A stretch of 64,000 nucleotides of DNA, taken from Gammaproteobacteria bacterium (GTDB lineage: Bacteria; Pseudomonadota; Gammaproteobacteria; Ga0077536). The notes beneath the pieces were generated by a model. It worked only from the letters and a program-made list of their open reading frames with translations. It was not told where the DNA came from and made no database searches. Where the stretch lies: positions 48,338 through 112,337 of the forward strand of contig JAJFJQ010000063.1 in the NCBI GenBank assembly GCA_021773835.1, given 5' to 3'. The first letter of the stretch is position 1; every line of letters begins with the position of its first letter. This document shows, piece after piece, positions 8,935 to 17,500 of this stretch. A program made the position numbers and the translations under genes.

Positions 8935-9323
8935 CGTCTCGCTCCCTGTGACCCGTTCGGGCCCGAATGGCGACGACTTCGAAGCCGCCAGTGCAATTTG
9001 CGTGGTAGGCATCGGTTCCACATCGCGCAACGAAAGGTCCGTGCGCTTTACTGGATCTTCGCGCGATGGCGGCTTTATCGGTTCCCCGGGTTTCCTGGGC
9101 AGGTCAATCCTTAAGTCGGCACAGGAAAATACGCCACGCTGAGTCTTAATACGCGTTCCAAATTCTGAAACCTTCTGACTTTGTGTTAAAGGGATCGGTG
9201 ACAAATGCGCATTTGTCACCGATCCCTTTTTGCTATTCCAGGTCGTGGTTCGAATTCCGGCCGGATCCGGGGGCGATGTTGCCAAGCTGAGCCGACTTTG
9301 CGGCCGCCTGCTAGGGAAACGGT
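8935..9323. other. Convergent intergenic region containing a long palindrome
   Basis: This region lies between the ends of the coiled-coil gene (plus) and the exoD-like gene (minus). Frames crossing it are continuations of the antisense of the repetitive gene and have no start signals. The only structure I see is the perfect palindrome at 9188-9229. Confidence 0.5.
9188..9229. terminator. Perfect 42-bp palindrome, probable bidirectional terminator
   Basis: The two 21-base arms (9188-9208 and 9209-9229) are exact reverse complements with no spacer, and the right end runs into five T residues (9227-9231), mirrored by AAA at the left end. It sits between two convergent genes, so a shared Rho-independent terminator is the simplest reading. 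A 21-bp perfect stem is longer than usual, and a mobile or REP-like palindrome is the alternative. Confidence 0.7.
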
Positions 9324-9944
9324 TCAGAAGGGTTGTGCGAAAAAAACGTTGACTCCACGGTACGCTATATAACTAATCACCACCCCAATTATTAAGGCGA
9401 CCAGGCCGGCTATTAAGCCGATGAATACAACCAATCCATCGCGTTCTAATAACCCGAAGGCAAGGCACAGCAGGGAAATTGACGGCGGCAGATTGCTGAA
9501 CGGTAGCGGCAGCATCACAACGAAGGCGAGCGCGATGATCATTAATCCGATCAGGTTTGTCATCGGCGGTACGGTCAACAATAGCCACCTGGGTTTTACA
9601 AAACGCTCAAACCGTTGAATCCAAGGGATAGCGCTTTCTCCTAGTTCTTTCAAGAGCGCTACGCCGTATTCATGTTTTCTGAGAAATCTCGGTAGTAACG
9701 GCGCGCGTAAGCCGAGGACCATTTGCAGTCCCGGAAATATGATTATCAGACCAGCGAAGAAGGAGATCCCGGGTAACAGGCATAGCGTCGCAAGTAATAG
9801 CAAGATGCCGCCGAACGAGCGCCGGCGAAGCTGCAGCATGATGTAGCCCATGCTTACCGTGTTCCCGGACAGTTTCGTTAAAACCCGGGTCAACAAAGCT
9901 GAGGTCCGTTCTTCAGTGCGTGACGCAAGCCGTTTTATTATCAT
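9324..9944 (-). CDS. ExoD-family exopolysaccharide synthesis membrane protein
   Basis: This 206-residue inner-membrane protein has about four to five hydrophobic segments. The segment LLLLATLCLLPGISFFAGLI followed by a second PGLQ turn, and the later TNLIGLMIIALAFVVMLPLP, match the repeated Leu-rich Pro-Gly pattern of the ExoD family (PF06055). ExoD was named for exopolysaccharide and alkali tolerance in Sinorhizobium, but its biochemical role is unknown. It begins 24 bases after terC and probably lies in the same operon. Confidence 0.8.
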   Translation of the reverse strand: MIIKRLASRTEERTSALLTRVLTKLSGNTVSMGYIMLQLRRRSFGGILLLLATLCLLPGISFFAGLIIIFPGLQMVLGLRAPLLPRFLRKHEYGVALLKELGESAIPWIQRFERFVKPRWLLLTVPPMTNLIGLMIIALAFVVMLPLPFSNLPPSISLLCLAFGLLERDGLVVFIGLIAGLVALIIGVVISYIAYRGVNVFFAQPF

Positions 9945-9968
9945 TGGTTAACGCCCACAAGTTTTGTA

Positions 9969-10724
9969 TCAGGACGCTCCGGGCGTTGCGGATTTTCTTT
10001 GACGAGCGCGGCGAGACAGCATATTCAGACCCTCGACCAACGCAGAAAATCCCATTGCTCCATAGATATAACCGCGCGGTATATGCAGACCGAACCCATC
10101 AGCAATTAGCGTCATGCCAATCATCAACAGAAAGCCCAACGCCAACATGACGATAGTCGGGTTCGCGTTGATGAAATTGCCGAGTGGCTCGGCGGCCAGA
10201 AGCATCATGATGACGGCAACAATGACGGCGATTACCATGATCGGGATATGTTCAGTCATACCGACGGCGGTAATGATACTGTCAATGGAAAAAACCAGAT
10301 CCAGAAGCAGGATCTGGACAATAGCCGCCCCTACGCTGGTTGCTGCTACAGCGGGATTTAATATATCCGGGCCCGGATCTGGGTCGACGGAGTGGTGAAT
10401 TTCTTTCGTCGCCTTCCACGTCAAAAAAAGCCCGCCGGCAATCAAGATTAGATCCCGCCACGAAAACGACTGGTCGAGTATTTCAAAAACAGGATCAACC
10501 AGCTTGATAACCGTAGCGATTGTTCCGAGGAGCGCAAGCCGTAATAACAGCGCGGCGCTGAGCCCGATGAGCCGGGCTTTTGGTCTTGATTCTTCCGGCA
10601 GTTTATTCGTAACAACCGAAATAAAAATCAGATTATCAATCCCAAGCACGACTTCAATTGCTATCAGCGTAGCGAGCGCGACCCATGCTGCGGGATCGGC
10701 CGCCAATGTATACAGTGGTTCCAT
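9969..10724 (-). CDS. TerC-family membrane protein
   Basis: The 251-residue protein has seven predicted transmembrane helices. It carries the two hallmark acidic motifs of the family: [15 protein letters not shown] in helix 1 and [15 protein letters not shown] in the second half. TerC/Alx/YoaE proteins are inner-membrane metal (manganese) exporters or metal-linked stress proteins. There is no C-terminal CBS/CorC domain, so this is the short YgjT/YgdQ-like form. AGGAAG precedes the ATG. It is followed by the exoD-like gene and preceded by a calcium-exchanger remnant, so the locus may once have been a cation-efflux cluster. Confidence 0.9.
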   Translation of the reverse strand: MEPLYTLAADPAAWVALATLIAIEVVLGIDNLIFISVVTNKLPEESRPKARLIGLSAALLLRLALLGTIATVIKLVDPVFEILDQSFSWRDLILIAGGLFLTWKATKEIHHSVDPDPGPDILNPAVAATSVGAAIVQILLLDLVFSIDSIITAVGMTEHIPIMVIAVIVAVIMMLLAAEPLGNFINANPTIVMLALGFLLMIGMTLIADGFGLHIPRGYIYGAMGFSALVEGLNMLSRRARQRKSATPGAS

Positions 10725-10804
10725 TTATCTTCCTGGATTTAGCGGGAGCCAATCGGCAGGATATCTACTTTTATGCATTCCCGACCGAAAGCGGTCCCCG
10801 TCAC

Positions 10805-10942
10805 TTAACGCTGTGCGGCCATCACTCCAGTTTCCAGCTCTGGAAGCGAAGTACCTACTGCGACGATCGTTAGGCCGATGACGATTTCTGTCACACCAAG
10901 CGCGCTTGCCAGCGTGATGAAATGCACAATGAATTCGCGCTC
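10805..10942 (-). pseudogene. Remnant of a CaCA-family sodium/calcium exchanger
   Basis: Reading the minus strand from 10942 to the TAA at 10807-10805 gives about 45 residues that include ALGVTEIVIGLTIVAVGTSL and then PELETGVMAA. The G-x-TIVAxGTSLPE core is the alpha-repeat signature of YrbG-type calcium/sodium antiporters, which line the ion path. A TGA stands just upstream in the same frame and a TAA just downstream, and I find no further exchanger sequence nearby. Only one alpha repeat survives, so it cannot be functional. The fragment lies immediately upstream of terC. Confidence 0.75.
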
Positions 10943-11065
10943 TCATTGCCTCACAGGAGGTCGACACGGTGGGGCCCATGAATAGCGCCACTTATGGACG
11001 CACGGGCGAGATTGTCGTATTTTATAATTAATGAAAAATCGCCCAGGTCTTCTAAGATACGTTTA

Positions 11066-11701
11066 TCAGTCCGAGTAAACGCGTCGGTAATCGTCCATAG
11101 CCGCTTGTAACAACTGCTCGGCGCGTTCCTTGCCAAAATAGTCACCAACTTCGCAGATGCTCGTCGGGGACGCATGAATCAGGTAGTGAGAGATTCGTTC
11201 CATGACGTGGACCGGGACTGCTGAGATATCGTCGATACCGCCATACGCCGAATCGCGGTGAAGTACTGTGATGAGCTTGTCGTCGACAAATGATTCATCC
11301 CGTACGGGAATTCCCCCAACCACGTTTACTTCGGCCAATACCCCAGGCACATTCAAAGGCCGCTCGCTTAAAACAAACACGTCGAGCGGCGCGCGGTCGC
11401 CGCGCAAGCGAGAGTTCAACTGGGATACTCTGGTTCCGCACAACGTACGCGGTACGAAACCGTAGGCTTCGGGTGGCAGCGACGATGTATCCTGCGGGTG
11501 ATCTACCTTTAAATGTCCCGACAGATGATCGACTTCGTGTTTGATCTGCGACAACGGAACGTTCTCGATGAACACTAGCAACCGGCCCTCGGCAACGATC
11601 GGATCGATACCGTGCCAGGGATGTGCTTGGGTGGTTAGGACGTCCACCCCGGTGAGTGTCTCCGATCCCATAATTCTTATCTCAGCTTTGTAAATCGTCA
11701 T
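11066..11701 (-). CDS. Inorganic pyrophosphatase-like protein with a partly altered active site
   Basis: The 211-residue product follows the family I soluble pyrophosphatase plan. It has HPWHGI near residue 27 and a Lys-x-Glu equivalent (IKHEVD). AYGFVPRTLCGT holds the conserved Tyr-Gly-Phe, APLDVFVLSERP the metal-binding Asp, and VDDKLITVLHRD the Asp-x-Lys pair. The helical end reads YFGKERAEQLLQAAMDDY. The usual Arg after the Lys-x-Glu strand appears to be replaced (KVDHPQD), and the GDPLDVLV loop is expanded (SRLRGDRAPLDVFV). It may hydrolyse pyrophosphate, or it may have diverged. It stands alone on the minus strand. Confidence 0.75.
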   Translation of the reverse strand: MTIYKAEIRIMGSETLTGVDVLTTQAHPWHGIDPIVAEGRLLVFIENVPLSQIKHEVDHLSGHLKVDHPQDTSSLPPEAYGFVPRTLCGTRVSQLNSRLRGDRAPLDVFVLSERPLNVPGVLAEVNVVGGIPVRDESFVDDKLITVLHRDSAYGGIDDISAVPVHVMERISHYLIHASPTSICEVGDYFGKERAEQLLQAAMDDYRRVYSD

Positions 11702-11814
11702 CCGGAGTATGACACCGACTGTCGACCTTCGCGCTATCTATACACGCGGCGGTCGCGGTCCTACGAAGGCCGACAGCCCCTGACCGCTTTGACAGGTGTC
11801 ACGTGCCGAGCGAG

Positions 11815-13539
11815 CTAATTCGAAGCCGGCTCAGTGGATTCGCTTGGCGGAAACTCGAGCAGAAACTTACGCTCGCCCTCGGGCGTACCGATTAATACAA
11901 TTTCCATATCCTCAGATAAGATTGTCGACGGACCAGGGTTGGTAGTCGTTTCGTAATCGCGATCGATGCCAATAACGGTGCAACCGGTCCTTTGCCGAAT
12001 ATTCGATTCTGCCAAAGATCTCCCGGCGAGCTGGGGGGGAACGTGCATCTTAAACACATCCAGCCCTTCCGCGATCATGAGCAGGTCGCTGCGCTGTAGT
12101 AAGTTGAACAGGGCATTCGAGCCCATGGAAGCGGATGACATCACGATATCGCAACCGGCTCGATGTAGCGCTTCGACGCTGCGTTCCATCGAAGCACGAC
12201 TAATAATCTGAATGTCCGACCGGAGTAGCCGGTAAAATATCGCCAGGTATGTGTTCGCCTCGTCGTCATGAGTTGTGATGATTACCGTCGGCGCCCGTTC
12301 AATGCCAGCATTGGTTAGAAACGCTTTATCGGCAGCAGATCCGTGGATGTATTTTTTGGGATCTATGATGCGTTCTCGAAGTTGTTCGATGATTCTGTAG
12401 TCGATTCCGCGCCGGGCCAAAGCCCGAGCGGTGGCGCGGCCGACCCTGCCCCCACCGATTATGATGACCGGAGCATGATCGACGCGTTCTTTTTTGGAGA
12501 TATAGGCGGCTTCAAACTCGTTCAGTTGCTTTCTCGAGCCGGCCATGACGAGAACCGTATTGGCCTCGATGGTGCTTTCCGGCTGTCCAATCTCGAAATG
12601 TCCTCTTGCCCAAAAGCCGACGATACTGATACTTGTTCGCAACTGGGCGGCGATATAATTTTGACCGACCAGCGTGGTCTGCGACGCGTCAACTTCTGCT
12701 ATGAGTAAATCGTCGAGTTGGCCGATCACATGGGTCAGTTGATCGCCGCCTATCGCACGCCGCGCCAACGCTTCCGCCATTAAGTGGGTTAGGTCCAATA
12801 CGCGGCTGCAGCCGGCAAGACCAAGTATATCCCTCGAAGCATCTTCTCTCGCGGTCGCAATAACCGGTGTTGTTTTTGTGATACCACGGATGGTGAATAC
12901 CACGGAGGTGTTTACGATATCGGACCGGGTCGTCGCGACTAGCGCGGCGTGTTCGACGCGGGCATTGCGGAATGTCGCCGGATCGTTAAGTTCGCCGCAG
13001 ATGGCATTAATTCCCTGTTCCGCAAGTCCCGTGACTTCTGCGGGATCCGGCAAAACAACAACATAGGGATATTTGAATTGCTTGAGTTTCGGAATCAGGG
13101 CGCTCGCCAGAGGTCCGTAAAAAGTCAAAATGACGTGGCCGGTTAGATTCTCAGCGACATTTCTCGGGACAAGTTTGGCTGCCCGCGCGACCATCCACGG
13201 GGCATAAAAAAGCTCAATGAAAGTAAACGGTAACAGCACCAGCAAAAATATCATGCCCGATAGAAGCACAACGATTGAAAACATCCGCCCGAGGTCCGAG
13301 GTAAAACTGATGTCGCCATAGCCGAGCGTCGACATCGTAGAAAGCGTCCAATAGAATCCGGTAACCCAGGAGTGAGATTGTTCTTCATAATCCATCAGGA
13401 ATTGGAATATGAGCGAGTAGGACGTAATGAGTGCCGACAAAATGAGGGCGAAGCGGAGTAACGCTCGAACGTTGCGTTTACGCAGTTGACCTAGAATCCC
13501 CTGATCGGACTCGCTCATACGCTTATCTGAACCTGTCAT
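11815..13539 (-). CDS. Two-helix potassium channel with two RCK (TrkA-N/TrkA-C) units
   Basis: This 574-residue protein has two transmembrane helices (about 27-50 and 85-108) flanking a pore loop with the selectivity filter TLGYGD (about residue 71-76). Two cytoplasmic RCK units follow. In the first, the dinucleotide-binding glycines are degenerate (VILTFYGPLASA), whereas the second has an intact GGGRVGRATARAL. Each is followed by a TrkA-C domain. This is the layout of gated potassium channels whose RCK ring responds to ligands. It is divergent from a small membrane-protein gene at 13593. A downstream Met at residue 8 is an alternative start. Confidence 0.9.
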   Translation of the reverse strand: MTGSDKRMSESDQGILGQLRKRNVRALLRFALILSALITSYSLIFQFLMDYEEQSHSWVTGFYWTLSTMSTLGYGDISFTSDLGRMFSIVVLLSGMIFLLVLLPFTFIELFYAPWMVARAAKLVPRNVAENLTGHVILTFYGPLASALIPKLKQFKYPYVVVLPDPAEVTGLAEQGINAICGELNDPATFRNARVEHAALVATTRSDIVNTSVVFTIRGITKTTPVIATAREDASRDILGLAGCSRVLDLTHLMAEALARRAIGGDQLTHVIGQLDDLLIAEVDASQTTLVGQNYIAAQLRTSISIVGFWARGHFEIGQPESTIEANTVLVMAGSRKQLNEFEAAYISKKERVDHAPVIIIGGGRVGRATARALARRGIDYRIIEQLRERIIDPKKYIHGSAADKAFLTNAGIERAPTVIITTHDDEANTYLAIFYRLLRSDIQIISRASMERSVEALHRAGCDIVMSSASMGSNALFNLLQRSDLLMIAEGLDVFKMHVPPQLAGRSLAESNIRQRTGCTVIGIDRDYETTTNPGPSTILSEDMEIVLIGTPEGERKFLLEFPPSESTEPASN

Positions 13540-13592
13540 ACCCGGAATGATTGCATTTTTTGACCGACGCGCGGCCGGTGTGAACTAGCATT

Positions 13593-14102
13593 ATGAATCA
13601 AATGACAAATGACGTAACGCCCGATATTGAAGTCAAAAGTACACAGGATTCGTCAGTCGACGCGAACTCTGGAGCCACTCAAGCGTCAGCGGGCCTACCT
13701 GACGGATCTGCGCAGGGAACTCAAAAGTGGGTTGCATGGATCCGAGAATCGCGTGAACGAGTTCTTCCAGCCGTGAGTAACTTGATGAGGGCACTGAAAG
13801 ATGTCGTGCTCGGTGGGCGTTCAAGTTCATTGATCACCTACGGAGCTTATCTGTTGCGTTTGGTGGGTTTAATTCTCGGTGCCCTGGGGGTTTTTGCGCC
13901 AATCATCGAGTCCGGTTCGGTCGGCGTTGTCGGCTGGTTTGTCGATCTAAGTATCAACGTAATCCTTGGTTTTGCTTGCTTCGTGCTTGCAGAAATTGCG
14001 CTGACAATTCGGGAGATTGCAGAGACGATGAAGGACCTTTCCGGCCGAGACAACGGAGGCTACACGATAAAAGATGACGAATCCCGATCAGAAGGATATT
14101 AG
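13593..14102 (+). CDS. Membrane protein of unknown function
   Basis: The 169-residue product has a polar N-terminus of about 80 residues, rich in Ser, Gln and Asp, and two or three hydrophobic segments (about 88-108, 113-130 and 130-147). A charged tail follows. I recognise no family. The start at 13593 has a second Met three codons later. It is transcribed divergently from the RCK potassium channel with 53 bases between the starts, so the two may share regulation. Confidence 0.55.
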   Translation: MNQMTNDVTPDIEVKSTQDSSVDANSGATQASAGLPDGSAQGTQKWVAWIRESRERVLPAVSNLMRALKDVVLGGRSSSLITYGAYLLRLVGLILGALGVFAPIIESGSVGVVGWFVDLSINVILGFACFVLAEIALTIREIAETMKDLSGRDNGGYTIKDDESRSEGY

Positions 14103-14580
14103 GGCCAGTTAAACTAGCGGTTTCACCGCTGTTAATGATTGACGCCAAAACTCAGCGGAGGAGAAGATTGAGTCTAAACCGGGCCCTACCCGCTCACTAG
14201 TGCGGTGTCGCGTGATGATGTTTCGTAATTCGCGCCGGATTCGCGTTGCGAGGCAAGGCGCGAAGAGCGTCGTTTAGCCGGGCTAAACGAGCGATGAGCA
14301 ACGCCGGATCGCGGTGCGAGGACAAGTGAATTACGGAACAATATTGCGGGACACCACACTAGCTATGCTTTATGCCGGTCAATTAATGAAAGTTCGCCGG
14401 CTGATGATCAGCAGACCTTGAACTATTGCGCGCCGATGTAGTCTTCTCCTAGCCTGCTACGTGATTAAGTCCAACAGGCGTCGATCGAAATTCGATCCGG
14501 CAATTCGCGCCGATCCTACCGACACTTAGCTAACGAACGCGCCAAACCTCCGGCAGCGAAGTAGAACGACAACGGACATT
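14103..14580. other. Intergenic region holding a MITE-like inverted repeat
   Basis: This gap lies before the AsmA-like gene. Its main content is the inverted repeat at 14197-14362. The remaining sequence up to 14580 holds no coding frame that I can support. The AsmA-like gene has only a weak ribosome-binding site (a purine-rich stretch near 14562-14570). Confidence 0.5.
14197..14362. mobile_element. MITE-like element: 166-bp imperfect inverted repeat
   Basis: The left end CTAGTGCGGTGTCGCG matches the reverse complement of the right end (CTAGTGTGGTGTCCCG). Inner blocks also pair, for example CGTAATTC at the left with GAATTACG at the right. The centre is the near-perfect hairpin CGTTTAGCC-G-GGCTAAACG around 14280. 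The whole element folds on itself and encodes nothing. Matching CTAG ends and the absence of coding capacity fit a non-autonomous miniature inverted-repeat element. No transposase is visible in the window. Confidence 0.65.
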
Positions 14581-17500
14581 ATGCGTAATTTTCACGTTAG
14601 AAGGCCCCAAAAGCGCCGCTACCAAGTCGTCGTTGTACTGCTCGGCATATCGTGCGTAGCAATCGCTATATTGTTTGTGCCGTCGATTCAAAAGAAACTG
14701 TTGCTAGAGCAAGCACCGAAATTCGTCGATGCCTTAACGCTCGAACACGTCCATCTGCTGCCCTGGTCAGTTACAGTTCGCGGCCTCGATGTCACTGTGA
14801 GCGATAATCGGATCCGCATCGAAAACGCGTATTTACGTTTCTGGTTTATCCGGCTATTACAAAATATTTTACATGTCCAGGAAATTCGTCTCGACGGCGT
14901 CAGTGCGGATCTGATCAGTCCGTCGGAGAAAACCGACCAGCTACCGTTCCCGGGGTTGTTCGGATCGATAAATCACGGATTACGAGTCGTCGTTGGCGAA
15001 TTGTCCATCGACGCCTACTTGAATATCGATAAAACGTATGGGGTAAGGTTGGGAATTCCGCGCGGCCAGATCGACCTCGACGGTCCGGGATTCATTGACC
15101 TCGATCTGATGCTGGAAAATTTAATTGATAAGAGTCGCGGCACGGTCAATGGCACACTGACCGCAAAGCAAAACGCGACGGCGGGGTTCACAGCGTTGAC
15201 AGGCGATCTCGATGTGGCGATTGCAGTACCGAACGTGTCCGCGCCCGTTACGTTTAATCTCAATCTCGCACTGCAACCATTAATGGTGGACGAACTTGCT
15301 CCAGACGCAGCGGAACCGCAGAAAGTCACGATTGGCGATCTATTTGAACTCCAGATCGAGACGCCGAACCATCAAAACGTTGAAGCGCGTTTCTCCGCGA
15401 TCGGTAACTACAACGGCAGAAAAAATGCGCTAGACGCAAATTATGCGATGGACATGGAGCCACCTTGGTTTCACCGTCTCATCGGCAATGAATCTGTGCC
15501 TAATGTAGCAGAGAGCGCCAGCGGGCGAGTTGCCGTAGATCTGAACACGCTGCAAATATCACTCGACTATTCGGGTGATACGCGCCTCACAACGTTGGAG
15601 CGGCTGCTCAAGCAAAACAGTACGCTACCCGGGGAACTGCGCTTTCAGAAAACGCTGCGCATCTCGAGCGACACGAAAGCGCTGAGCATCGAGCGGTTTC
15701 GCGCCGATCTGATGGCGGCTCGGGGCGACGCTTTACTGTCGATCGTGCTCACGGATGGGGTCAACATTGTGTTCGACGACCCGAAATCGATTCTGAACAG
15801 CGACCGCGAACTCGGCACATTTCACTTAGCCAACGTCCCGATCGATTGGTTTAGTGAACTCGTTCCCGAGGCGACGCTGCGGGGCGGCAAGATTGCCGGC
15901 TCGTTTACGGTGAAATCTGATACCAATGCGCTGTACTTAGTACCCGCCGCTGCACTGAGTTTATCGCCGACGGAACTCGCGGCGGCCGATATCGCCACAG
16001 AAACCGTGACCATGTCCGCCGAGCCAAAGCTGACATATGTTGACGATGAGATCGCATTCGATATTAATAATCTGTCGTTGCGAATAGGTGAAAAACAACT
16101 CCTACAATTGAACCTGAGTTCCAAACTACCGCTGACGGGAGACGATCCACCTATATCCATCGTGAGTTCGGCGCAAATCGACTTAACCCACGTTAGCACC
16201 ATCACAGCTCTTGAGGAACGCTTGAGGGCGTACCCACTCCCATCGGATTTGAAATTGCACTACGACGCAAAGCTCAGTTTAGGCCGCGACGCGTTGCTGG
16301 TGAAACAAGTGGGCTTGAATTTGACGCGCGCCGACCAAGCGCTGCTTGACATCAATACCAAGCAGGCGTTCAGCGTACCGTTTACCAGTACCGGGGTCGA
16401 TATGCCGGGAAGTCTGCCGCTTGATCTACAGCCGGCTATCAGCGGCGATACCGGAGGTGAACCACAAGATAAGGTCGTCGATGGTAAGACCGCCCGGTCA
16501 TTGCCAATCATCGTCGGCACCGGTGAATTGGCGACGGTTGCCCTGGCTAACGTCGAGTTGAACTGGGCAGATCCCTTTCTCGAGGGCATGGCCGCCAAAG
16601 GTACTATCGAACGCGCCGCTTTCAGCTTGAAGCGCCATGGCGATTCAGACTTCGTACTCGCGCCGGCGGCGTCCACGGTGATCAATAACCTCGGCTTTAG
16701 CAAAGATGGGTCGGCATTAGTCACAGGACTCGATATTTCGCTTCGACCGCAAATTACTGTCGGCGATAAAACACTCGAAGTGGCATATACCGATTTAATC
16801 GTGAACGAAGGCCGCCGCCGACTCGTCGCCGGTGATGGCGGGGTCACCATGAGCCTCCCAGCGACGAAGGCGACGGCCGATGCGATGTCGATTCATGGCC
16901 GCACGACAATCCAACTAAATGAAATCCTAGGACAACCGGCGCTCGCGACGATGCTCGAGCACGAATTGGGGCCGACGCGATGGGCCATTGACACAAACTA
17001 CAATATGTCGATTTCGCCGCAGCAAATCGATCTCAGCTCGCTGCAGGTGTCTGCCACGGCAGACGATAAACGACCTGTGCAACTCGCGAGCAAAGGTCCG
17101 GCCATAATCCGTCCAAGCATCGATCCGAAAGACCCACTCGCCGCGCATGTGCGCGGCAATTTCGTGCTTACGTTAAAGGAACTAAGCTCATCGGCATTAT
17201 CTGACCTCGTACCTTTGGGAAGTGTCGTTTTTCGCGAACTTTCCGGGACCGTCGCGCTCGGATCCGACGGCAACTTCTTGAACGCTGATTTTGAGCAACC
17301 GTTGATCCTAAGCGGCGCTCGGATCACGGGAAAAGATGGCGATATAGTAGAACCATTTGAGTTGACCGCGACCGGAATGGTACGCACGGCCGGCAGCGCG
17401 CTCGACGCAGAAATCGATAAGATGTCACTCGTATTCGCAAATTTCCCTGAGCGCCCGGCCGTCCAAGGTGAGTTGAATTTGCGCATCGATCCGCAACGGC

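Noticed and set aside
8947..8973. TGTGAC after the coiled-coil gene as another ECF-type site
   Set aside because: Eighteen bases downstream stands CGA, not GTC, and no gene follows on that strand.
8208..9285. Long minus-strand frames opposite the coiled-coil gene
   Set aside because: They are antisense translations of the repetitive Ala/Lys/Glu codons (Ser/Ala/Phe-rich) and have no start signals.
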